Positions 15,693-23,994 of a stretch of DNA of 33,044 nucleotides are shown here, piece by piece. The DNA is from Spirochaetaceae bacterium (GTDB lineage: Bacteria; Spirochaetota; Spirochaetia; DSM-2461). The stretch covers positions 1 to 33,044 of the forward strand of contig JAEINM010000003.1 in assembly GCA_016342385.1 (NCBI GenBank). Reading direction: 5' to 3'. Under the pieces are notes generated by a model. The model saw only the letters and a list, made by a program, of their open reading frames with translations. It was not told the DNA's origin and did no database searches. The translations under genes and the position numbers were made by a program. Each line of letters opens with the position of its first letter. Position 1 is the stretch's first letter.

Positions 15693-18323
15693 ATGAATGA
15701 GATTTATTCCTTTAGTAGCGAAGAATATACAGCAGATTCTAAAATGATTGAAACAATGGGTATCCGAGGAAAGAGGATTATGGAGCTGGCCAAACTGGGT
15801 GTTCCTACTCTTCCAGGATTTATCCTTAATAATGATTTTCTGGAAACAGAAGAAGAATCTCCTAAAGAGCATTTTACTAATTTTAAAGCAGCCATTACTA
15901 AAATCGGAAATATTCTGGATAAGAAATTTGGTGATCCACAAAATCCTCTACTGGTAAAAATGGTCGTCAGCCCCATGTTGAATATGGTGTATACAGTATT
16001 CAGCGTACATAATATCGGTCTTTGCGATTCCACGATAGATGGTTTTTCCGCCTTTGTCGGTGAGAGTTTTGCCTATCATGAATATCGAAATGTTATTTTA
16101 CGAATTATAGAACTGGATTTGAAAAGCACAGAAGAAAAAGACCGGAAAAAAACCCTAACAAGTTTACTGACAAAAGTTAAAAAAGTCAAAAGTGTCGCCA
16201 AAATAAAAGAAGTGATGGAAAATGTAAAAGAATTTTATCCTTTGGAAATTTTTACTGATGCCTGGAAACAGAGTGCCTTTGTTGAAAATCTATATAAGCG
16301 ATTTTTTATCGGAAATGAAGCTCTTAATGATTCTGCTCTTCTTGTACAGGCTATGACTTTTGGGAACTATGGAAAAGAGAGTTATTTCGGCAGTTATTAC
16401 ACGAGAAATATTGTGACAGGAAAAGGGGAGCTCTCAGGTGAATACTTTGAAAATTCCTTTGATTCCAAAGGGAAGAATGGTAAAAAGATCACCTTAATTA
16501 AAGCCCCCTATTTAGATGGCCTCAAACAGATAGCTTCTGAATTGGAGAGAAGTTATAAAGAGATCAGAAAGATAACTTTTACAATAGAAGACGGTAGATT
16601 ATGGGTCATTGACCAGTTTGAATCATCAGATAAATCAACTCAAGCAGAGATGAAAACACTTCTGGATCTACATAAAGATGAAGTAATTGATGATAATTAT
16701 CTCATTCACGCTCTTAAACCGGGGAGGTTTGCTGAAATTCTTCATCCCGTACTGGATAAAGAGGCTGCCAAAGATGTTCCTTTTGTTCAGGGAGGCATTG
16801 CCGGTGCCATGGGCGCGGCTGTGGGTAAAATTTATTTCTCAACAGATAGACTTCTCAAAGAGTATAAAATTGCACAGCAGAAAAATCTTGATCTTGATTT
16901 TATACTGATCATGTCTTCAACTTATGCAGAAGATGTTAAAGCGATTGAAGTCGCAAGAGGGGTAGTGACTCAGGAAGGTGGTTATGCATCACATGCTCCT
17001 GTTGTAGCGAGAAGCCTTGGAAAAATCGCTATGGTTTATCCGGAAATGGAATTCAAGAAAGATCATATTGTTATTGATGGAAAGAAATTAAAAGAGGGTG
17101 ATATCATAGCTCTCGATGTGCCATCATATGATAAACCCAAAATCTATTTCAGTAAATTACCACTGATTGAACCTAAGATAAAAGACTGTGGTATTTTAGA
17201 ATTCCTGGAGATAATTCAGAGGCATATTGGCGATTTTGATATCCATGCCAATGCAGATCAGCCCAAGGATGCTGAACTGGCAAAACTTTTTAAAGCTGAT
17301 GGTATTGGATTGTGTAGAACAGAACATATGTTTTTTGAAGAGAAGAGAATCGCCATTTTCAGAACCCTGATAATAGCTGATTCAAAAGAGGAAAGAATAA
17401 AAGCATTAAATAAACTGAAGCCGATGCAGGTCGGTGATTTCTACAATTTATTTAAGATAATGGAAAGTCATCCAGTCACTATCAGGCTTCTCGATGCTCC
17501 ACTACACGAGTTTCTGCCTCATACCAGACAGAGTATGATTGACTTTATTGAGTTTGCCCTAAAACAGAACCCCAAGCTCACGGAAGTAGAAATACGCGAA
17601 AGATGTGATATGCTAGGCGAACAGAATCCTATGCTTGGACACAGAGGTGTCAGAGTGGCTATTACTTATCCGGAAATTTACAACATGCAGGTTTCCGCTA
17701 TTTTTGAAGCAGCCTATAAGCTGCAGAAAGAGGGGATAGATATAGTTCCGGAAATTATGATCCCTATTATTATGGATGCCAATGAAGTCCGGGCTATTCG
17801 TTTCGGAAAAAAAATCGAAGGAACTGAAATTATCGGAATCACTGAAATAGAGAAGCAGGTTCGCGATAAAATGGGTGGCCGTGCTCTTGAATACAAAGTC
17901 GGTGTAATGATCGAACTGCCTGCGGCTGTGCTCAATGCCGACAAAATTGCTAAATATGCTGACTTTTTCAGCTTTGGAACAAATGATCTTACGCAGACAA
18001 CGAATGGTTTATCCAGAGATGATTTTAACTCCTTCTTTACAAATTATAGTGAATTTGACCTTCTGGAAAAGAATCCGTTCCAGGTGCTGGGCAAACAGGT
18101 TAAAGAGATGATTTCTATAGCTGCGGAAAGAGGTCATTTGACCAGACCGGATATATCCATGGGAATCTGCGGAGAGCATGGGGCAGAACCATCAAATCTG
18201 CCGTTTATCAGATCCTGCGGATTAAACTATGCATCCTGTTCTCCCTATGGTATTCCCATAGCAAAACTTGCTCTAGCTCAAATGAATGTTGAACCGGCAA
18301 AAGGACAACGCCGGGCCTTCTGA
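15693..18323 (+). CDS. Pyruvate phosphate dikinase-like protein with degenerate ATP-binding domain
   Basis: TQEGGYASHAPVVARSLGK (phospho-His), GIGLCRTEHMFF, VTIRLLDAPLHEFLP, EQNPMLGHRGVRVAITYPEI, FFSFGTNDLTQ, GICGEHGAEPSN conserved; N-terminal nucleotide motifs lost. Confidence 0.9.
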   Translation: MNEIYSFSSEEYTADSKMIETMGIRGKRIMELAKLGVPTLPGFILNNDFLETEEESPKEHFTNFKAAITKIGNILDKKFGDPQNPLLVKMVVSPMLNMVYTVFSVHNIGLCDSTIDGFSAFVGESFAYHEYRNVILRIIELDLKSTEEKDRKKTLTSLLTKVKKVKSVAKIKEVMENVKEFYPLEIFTDAWKQSAFVENLYKRFFIGNEALNDSALLVQAMTFGNYGKESYFGSYYTRNIVTGKGELSGEYFENSFDSKGKNGKKITLIKAPYLDGLKQIASELERSYKEIRKITFTIEDGRLWVIDQFESSDKSTQAEMKTLLDLHKDEVIDDNYLIHALKPGRFAEILHPVLDKEAAKDVPFVQGGIAGAMGAAVGKIYFSTDRLLKEYKIAQQKNLDLDFILIMSSTYAEDVKAIEVARGVVTQEGGYASHAPVVARSLGKIAMVYPEMEFKKDHIVIDGKKLKEGDIIALDVPSYDKPKIYFSKLPLIEPKIKDCGILEFLEIIQRHIGDFDIHANADQPKDAELAKLFKADGIGLCRTEHMFFEEKRIAIFRTLIIADSKEERIKALNKLKPMQVGDFYNLFKIMESHPVTIRLLDAPLHEFLPHTRQSMIDFIEFALKQNPKLTEVEIRERCDMLGEQNPMLGHRGVRVAITYPEIYNMQVSAIFEAAYKLQKEGIDIVPEIMIPIIMDANEVRAIRFGKKIEGTEIIGITEIEKQVRDKMGGRALEYKVGVMIELPAAVLNADKIAKYADFFSFGTNDLTQTTNGLSRDDFNSFFTNYSEFDLLEKNPFQVLGKQVKEMISIAAERGHLTRPDISMGICGEHGAEPSNLPFIRSCGLNYASCSPYGIPIAKLALAQMNVEPAKGQRRAF

Positions 18324-18325
18324 TC

Positions 18326-18355
18326 TGTAGTGGAGGGTCGCGATCCTCCACTACA
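18326..18355. terminator. Near-perfect palindrome between convergent genes (bidirectional terminator candidate)
   Basis: TGTAGTGGAGG-GTCGCGAT-CCTCCACTACA: 11-bp arms, inner TCGCGA; a further CCTCCACTAC at 18361-18370. Confidence 0.6.
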
Positions 18356-18374
18356 TCAACCCTCCACTACGACC

Positions 18375-19199
18375 TTAATCATATAACTCAATTAAACCCA
18401 TATCATTTAAATCTGTCATTTCAAGGAATGATAAGAGTAATCCTTTTTTTATTTCACTCTCCCTTACGCATAATGCCTGGGGATAATCGATCAATACTGT
18501 ATTGAGTTCTGCTTCTGCCAGTTTGATGTTTTCTGTCAATCTGCCTCGTTTATAGGGTTCCATAAACTCTTTGAACATAACTTCTTTCAATACACTGTCA
18601 ACCAGTTTCGAGCCACATACATAATGACGGAAAGCTTTCATTTCGTAAGAACTGTTTTCTTCTGCTCTTATGCTCTTTATATGAATACTTTTATAAAAAT
18701 AGCGTATAAAATTAACTATAATTTCCAATTGGTCTAATTCCTGTTTGCTTAAGTGTAATTCGGCTATGGGTTGTAAAAGAGCGAAACTTTTTTTTATTCT
18801 CCTGATGGATGACCTGTAACGGGTTCTACGGGTTCCTTCCTGTCTTAAAGCGATGTTTTCCAGACCATACTGGTAGTAGAGGCATATGCCTTCATGAAGG
18901 TATTTCATGGCCTGTGCTGTTCCTTCTTCAAAAGAGATATTTCCAACAGAATAATCTCTTTGTTTTTTCTCTTCTTCTATGGTGGGGACATCGATTTCTA
19001 TTTGTGGTTGTGATAGGAATTCATAGGCGGAATTATAGGCATCATTGATATAGAGCATTTGGCGGTTTGACCATTCCTGTTTATCCTGATTCAGGTCGGG
19101 ATGATACTTTTTCACGAGCTTTCGGAAAATTGAGGTGAGATCCTTTAGAGATGATTCTTCAGTGAGCCCAAGGACTCTTAATGATTTCTTATGTTCCAT
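18375..19199 (-). CDS. J-domain (DnaJ-like) protein with unknown C-terminal region
   Basis: SLRVLGLTEESSLKDLTSIFRKLVKKYHPDLNQDKQEW...INDAYNSAYEFL, HPD retained. Confidence 0.85.
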   Translation of the reverse strand: MEHKKSLRVLGLTEESSLKDLTSIFRKLVKKYHPDLNQDKQEWSNRQMLYINDAYNSAYEFLSQPQIEIDVPTIEEEKKQRDYSVGNISFEEGTAQAMKYLHEGICLYYQYGLENIALRQEGTRRTRYRSSIRRIKKSFALLQPIAELHLSKQELDQLEIIVNFIRYFYKSIHIKSIRAEENSSYEMKAFRHYVCGSKLVDSVLKEVMFKEFMEPYKRGRLTENIKLAEAELNTVLIDYPQALCVRESEIKKGLLLSFLEMTDLNDMGLIELYD

Positions 19200-19320
19200 A
19201 AAAATAACTGAAAATTATTCTATAATGTTAAATATTAAGAAACAAGCTATTTTTCTCTCCAAAATTGACATCCCGTGAATAGTATATTAAAATTCAACTT
19301 AATTCATATGGAGGGCAATA

Positions 19321-19875
19321 ATGGCAACTATAAAAGATTTATTCAGTGCCTATAAAGACAGTGAGCTGCCAATGGAAGGTGGGTATATTATTACATCTTT
19401 TTTTGATCAGAAATCCAGTTATACCAGATATGAGGTTATCGCTTATAATAATGTAAAAGATATCTATATTACAGATGAGGGAATTGTCTTTAAAGCAGAT
19501 GGCAGGAAAATCTATGTACTGGTCGAACCTGTCAGTTTTACTATGAAACAGACTGATCCCTGTTATAGAGATGATGCTCATAAAATCCCCTATAGGTTTA
19601 AAGAGTTGACAGAGTATCGCACAAAACGTCAGGATCGGCTTTATATTGCTAAGGAACCGGTTGAAACCTATACAGCTTTTACAGTTTTAAATGAAACCGG
19701 ATTAAATAATTCATATGTCTGTTATCCCACAGATGATGTTTCTTCACTTATGAATAAATTTTTTCAACAGGCACTTTATCAAAATTCGAATGTACCCCGA
19801 TCTGATGCAAAGAAAGTTAGCGAAATTATTGTGGAAGTATTTAAGAAACTCGAACTTCCGGCTAAATTTTCATAG
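19321..19875 (+). CDS. Conserved hypothetical protein
   Basis: 184-aa ORF with GGAGGG RBS upstream of ATG; no recognised domain. Confidence 0.8.
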   Translation: MATIKDLFSAYKDSELPMEGGYIITSFFDQKSSYTRYEVIAYNNVKDIYITDEGIVFKADGRKIYVLVEPVSFTMKQTDPCYRDDAHKIPYRFKELTEYRTKRQDRLYIAKEPVETYTAFTVLNETGLNNSYVCYPTDDVSSLMNKFFQQALYQNSNVPRSDAKKVSEIIVEVFKKLELPAKFS

Positions 19876-19885
19876 AGAAAAAACA

Positions 19886-19958
19886 GGAGGACCGGAGAGA
19901 AGGTGAAACGGAAGAATTTCTATAATATTTCTTCCTTTCTCCTTTTCTCCCGTCCTCC
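19886..19958. terminator. Long imperfect hairpin between convergent genes
   Basis: GGAGGACCGGAGAGAAGGTGAAACGGAAGAA ... TTCTTCCTTTCTCCTTTTCTCCCGTCCTCC; about 27 of 31 positions pair, with a C bulge and a G.U. Confidence 0.65.
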
Positions 19959-19965
19959 ATCAATT

Positions 19966-21114
19966 TTAGAAAGAAAATCCGCTACCGCTACCAGGACTGG
20001 ACAGCATTTTTATGGTCCCCTGAAGTTCTGCTATCATATCTCTCTGTTTTTTCACCAGATCAAGAAGTTTTTCCACATCGTAATCATCATTGGAAAATCC
20101 CTTACTTTTTAATAGTTCGAAATCATTTTCTGCTTCTACTTCAGTTATATCAAAAGAGCTTTCAAATTCACTCTTATCATAGGGCATTTCGGGGAAGTTC
20201 TCCGAAAGAGCGATTTTTTGTGCAATTCTAAAAATCTGTGAGGCAGAAACAGAATCATTATTTTCAACCAGATGAGGAATCCTTTCTCTCAGTGATTTTT
20301 TTACATCACTATCAAAAAATATTAATCCAAGGCATTCCAGTTCTATATTGAGATTTTTTTCAATCAAACCTCTCAGTGCGATTACCATATTGATATCATC
20401 TGGTTCTTCAGCCATATTTATTATAATCCCGGGGGTCAGAATTGATAGATAATTTTTAGCTTTTTCCGCTGCTTCTTTATTAAATTCAGCTATTCCCGAC
20501 AAAAGAGATTCAACATTCTGAGGATCTCCTGGAACATTGTCTTTTATTGTATTTTTTAGATATTTCATAATATCTTTTTCATTGGAGAATAAGCGCTGAA
20601 GAAATCTGTATACAGTATTTCTGGCAAACATATATGTATTGAGAATAGATGTTGTTTCCGGAGTAATGACCATGAAGCCCGAATTGGATATAAGAAAAAA
20701 ATCGATAACATTGTGATTACATCCTGCTCCAAGGTCGATGATAATGTAATCGGCATCGAGGTTTAGAATAGCTTTCATAATCTTTTTTTTCTGAGCAAAT
20801 GTAATATTTGCCAGATCAAAACGCATAACATCCCCGGGAATAAACTGAAGATTTGCATAGGGTGTATCTACTATCAGATCACTTAGAATTGTTGTCTTAT
20901 TGTTGAGAAACATGCCTATACCCGGATTGGAATTTTTCATTCCAAGCCATGTATGGATATTAGATCCTCCCAGATCAAGATCTATTAAAAGAACTCTTTT
21001 CCCGACTGTAGCAAGAGAGAGGGCTATACTGGTGCTAAGGAAGGATTTTCCGACACCACCTTTTCCTCCGGCTACGGGAATTATTTTACGTTCAACATTT
21101 TCATTAATTACCAT
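19966..21114 (-). CDS. MinD/ParA-superfamily ATPase (FlhG/FleN-like)
   Basis: Deviant Walker A GGKGGVGKSFLST, VLLIDLDLGGSNIHTWLG, DYIIIDLGAGCNHNVIDFF. Confidence 0.9.
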   Translation of the reverse strand: MVINENVERKIIPVAGGKGGVGKSFLSTSIALSLATVGKRVLLIDLDLGGSNIHTWLGMKNSNPGIGMFLNNKTTILSDLIVDTPYANLQFIPGDVMRFDLANITFAQKKKIMKAILNLDADYIIIDLGAGCNHNVIDFFLISNSGFMVITPETTSILNTYMFARNTVYRFLQRLFSNEKDIMKYLKNTIKDNVPGDPQNVESLLSGIAEFNKEAAEKAKNYLSILTPGIIINMAEEPDDINMVIALRGLIEKNLNIELECLGLIFFDSDVKKSLRERIPHLVENNDSVSASQIFRIAQKIALSENFPEMPYDKSEFESSFDITEVEAENDFELLKSKGFSNDDYDVEKLLDLVKKQRDMIAELQGTIKMLSSPGSGSGFSF

Positions 21115-21258
21115 GATTTTATAGTTCCATAAATATGAGGAAAATGCAAATAATATATTCTACAGGGTCAGGATAGTCTTTTCTCCGGGAAATAATCTTT
21201 CCCTGTCACATGCTTTGCGTAGACAATCTGTATATAATTCGCTTATCATTATAGTCAT

Positions 21259-22695
21259 ATGCATTCAAATGAGTCAAAAAATACTATTCTTGCTTTGCAG
21301 AAAGAGATCGAGGAGTATTATCTCCCCAAACAGCTGATCGATGCCATCTCCGACATTGGTGCTATTCCCAAAAAATCTGAAGAACGGATTGTGGGAATAG
21401 GTTTTCTCGATATCTCCGATTATTCATACTTGGCAAAATTTCTGAGCGCTCAGGAGAATCAGACCATCCTAAACGGATTATACTCGGCTTTTAACTGGGT
21501 TCTGAAAAGGCATGGGGGCTACCTGAACAAAATTGAAGGTGACAGTCTGATGTTTCATTATGGTGGTCCCATCGATCCCAAGACCAAATCGCTCAGTGAG
21601 GATAGCGAGAAACGCTATGTAGCCAGAGAGTTGTTTTACACCTGTATTGAAATGCAGAGAGTCTGTACTCTTTTTAATCATGCGAAAGAAAATTTTCTTC
21701 TCAATAACTTCGATGAAAGTACCAGAACTGATATTGAGATGGCTTATAAACTGATTAAGAGTATGAGAGACAATGATGATCTATCTTCGACTTTTAATGC
21801 CTTATTCCAGATCCGTATACGTATTGGAACCAATGTGGGCAATGTCATGATCGGGAATTTCGGTCCTGAAGGAGCCAAACAATGGGATGTTATCGGACAT
21901 CCAGTCATTGAGGCTAAAAGGATGGAATCCTCTGCTCCAGTCGGTGGATTAAGAATAACCAAAGGGATGTACGAAATCCTCAAAGAGGAAGGTGTCACCA
22001 GAATCTATCTTGAGCGTTTTCGTCGTGAGGCGGGAGCTCTCTTTGGTTCTTATCGGAATATAACAGAAGAGGAGCTCTTTAAAGAGAGCAAGGTATACCT
22101 AAAAGACAAAAAAAATGCCACTTTCGATACATACAGCGTTCAGGTTAATCCGGGCTTACCCGAAGATATTTACAGCCAGATGTCTCTGCTACTTCAAAAA
22201 GGCGAAGCCGGAGCTGATCGTATAATTGATATGTTTACCTATTACAGGGGTAACCGATTTATCGTGAATAAAGCTGAGAAGTTATTTAAATCTCTTAATA
22301 TACATATTCGAAAGAGTAATTTAATCCGACTCATTGTTCCGGAGAAATTCAAGGCATTTCTTATGAATATTGGTGGTAATGAAGACATTGCAGAAGCTAA
22401 AGTTGAAAAGAATTATTCTCTATACAAGATCTTTGAAATGCTCGGTAACCTTCAGGATAAAATCAAATTGAATGAACTGGCTAATGAAGAGCTGTTTGTC
22501 TATAAAAATTATGAAGAGTACATTGAAAAAGAGAGGGAGTGGATTATGACTCATTTTAATGATAAAATAGGTGTAATAAAACAGACAACCTATTTTTATG
22601 ATGTCATATTCCCTCTCATCTTCAAGAATATAAAATCCAGTATCCTCGAATATCAGCAGCGTATGGATGATGTCGAAGAGATGGAAGAATTGTGA
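21259..22695 (+). CDS. Class III adenylate/guanylate cyclase catalytic-domain protein
   Basis: IGFLDISDYSYLAKFLSAQE, LNKIEGDSLMFHYGG, IRIGTNVGNVMIGNFGPEGAKQWDVIGHPVIEAKRMES. Confidence 0.85.
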   Translation: MHSNESKNTILALQKEIEEYYLPKQLIDAISDIGAIPKKSEERIVGIGFLDISDYSYLAKFLSAQENQTILNGLYSAFNWVLKRHGGYLNKIEGDSLMFHYGGPIDPKTKSLSEDSEKRYVARELFYTCIEMQRVCTLFNHAKENFLLNNFDESTRTDIEMAYKLIKSMRDNDDLSSTFNALFQIRIRIGTNVGNVMIGNFGPEGAKQWDVIGHPVIEAKRMESSAPVGGLRITKGMYEILKEEGVTRIYLERFRREAGALFGSYRNITEEELFKESKVYLKDKKNATFDTYSVQVNPGLPEDIYSQMSLLLQKGEAGADRIIDMFTYYRGNRFIVNKAEKLFKSLNIHIRKSNLIRLIVPEKFKAFLMNIGGNEDIAEAKVEKNYSLYKIFEMLGNLQDKIKLNELANEELFVYKNYEEYIEKEREWIMTHFNDKIGVIKQTTYFYDVIFPLIFKNIKSSILEYQQRMDDVEEMEEL

Positions 22696-23118
22696 TTAAA
22701 CCGATCGTCCTAAGATAGATGCTCTTTTTTCCGCAACTTTCATTAGGGACTCAAGACCGATAATTTTCCTTTCATTTAATCCGTGCGATATGGATCCTAT
22801 TTCATCATAAGCTTTGATTGCAACCAGGATCTTATTGTCTTCAATCTGTTTTACCACAGCCTCAACAGTGACCATCATACCGATCAGAGTAGGCTCTTCA
22901 TGATTTATCTGTAGCATTGATCCGATACTAACCACTCCATCCTGCAGATTCTGGTCTATAACCTGAGTTGCCGCATGGAGCATCATTGTAGAAAGACTTC
23001 CCGTAGAAAAAAGATCTCTGAGATTTCCGTCACCATAGTTGATAGGACTATCTTTTGAAGTCAGTTTGTACTGACGAAGATATTTATCTCCTACTTTAAT
23101 ATTATGAAATTGTGCCAT
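22696..23118 (-). CDS. Hotdog-fold thioesterase-family protein (FlK-like)
   Basis: DLFSTGSLSTMMLHAATQVIDQNLQDGVVSIGSMLQINHEEPTLIGMMVTVEAVV; start set at 23118 (MAQFHNIK) because AAAGGAGG lies just upstream; the ORF track starts at 23139. Confidence 0.75.
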   Translation of the reverse strand: MAQFHNIKVGDKYLRQYKLTSKDSPINYGDGNLRDLFSTGSLSTMMLHAATQVIDQNLQDGVVSIGSMLQINHEEPTLIGMMVTVEAVVKQIEDNKILVAIKAYDEIGSISHGLNERKIIGLESLMKVAEKRASILGRSV

Positions 23119-23264
23119 AAAATCCTCCTTTGGCTGCATAAGCGAGCAGTAAACTCATTTACGACCAGCTTGTACTTAAATTTTAAGCACAGTTTTATAA
23201 TTTAATCCACTAAATAAAAAAATATGAAGCTTGAAACCTTTAAAAAAAACAGTATCTTTAAGGT

Positions 23265-23900
23265 ATGAAATACCGCGTAAAAAGAAAACTACTGATTTTA
23301 TTCTCTTTATTTACTCTGTTGAAACTCTTCTCACAGGAAGTTGTTGTCATTAATAAAACCGGATTTGATATCTATAATGTCTATATAAGCCCATCGGGTT
23401 TAGAGCAATGGAGCGAAGACCTTCAGCCCTTTGATGTTATTTTAAAAGATCGGTATAAGATTATCGATGTAAGTGCCTATGATGAGACGTATTTTGATTT
23501 TCGTTTTATTGATATAGACGGAGATGAGTATATTAAAAAGAATGTTGATTTAAAACTTCACCGCAAGGTTGTTGTCTCTCTTGATGATCTAGCCTATGTC
23601 ATGGATCGGATAAAAGAGGATTTTTCTGATGAATGGTTTGTTTCTATCCGGAATAATACGGGAGTTTCAATTGTAGAATTATATATATCCCCCCATAATT
23701 CCAACAGCTGGGGAACAAACCTGATGGAAAATGATTATATGGAGAACAAGTCTACAGAGCAGATATCTATGGGCGGCGGAGTGGAATCCATTGATTATGA
23801 TATTCGCATGGATAGCAGTGAAGGCGCTGTATTTATTAAGGAGAATATTCCGCTTAACAATAATGTTACAGTCGTTATTACATCATCGGATCGAGAGTAA
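23265..23900 (+). CDS. Secreted protein made of two tandem copies of a small beta-rich domain
   Basis: Signal peptide; INKTGFDIYNVYISPSGLEQWSEDLQ and RNNTGVSIVELYISPHNSNSWGTNLM align as repeats. Confidence 0.75.
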   Translation: MKYRVKRKLLILFSLFTLLKLFSQEVVVINKTGFDIYNVYISPSGLEQWSEDLQPFDVILKDRYKIIDVSAYDETYFDFRFIDIDGDEYIKKNVDLKLHRKVVVSLDDLAYVMDRIKEDFSDEWFVSIRNNTGVSIVELYISPHNSNSWGTNLMENDYMENKSTEQISMGGGVESIDYDIRMDSSEGAVFIKENIPLNNNVTVVITSSDRE

Positions 23901-23954
23901 TACAAAAAATCCAGTAGCGACAAAGCATGCTTTGTCGCTACTGGATTTTTTGTA
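23901..23954. terminator. 54-bp perfect palindrome; hairpin flanked by A6 and T6
   Basis: TACAAAAAATCCAGTAGCGACAAAGCA | TGCTTTGTCGCTACTGGATTTTTTGTA, 27-nt arms, begins at the base after the stop codon. Confidence 0.9.
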
Positions 23955-23994
23955 ACTTTTGTGTGATCTCTCTCTTTACACTATATGAGGATAT

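Noticed and set aside
15693-18323. PPDK-like gene as a decaying pseudogene
   Set aside because: The frame is intact for 876 codons, the PEP/His half is highly conserved, and the degenerate half aligns without indels in the key motifs, which suggests selection rather than decay.
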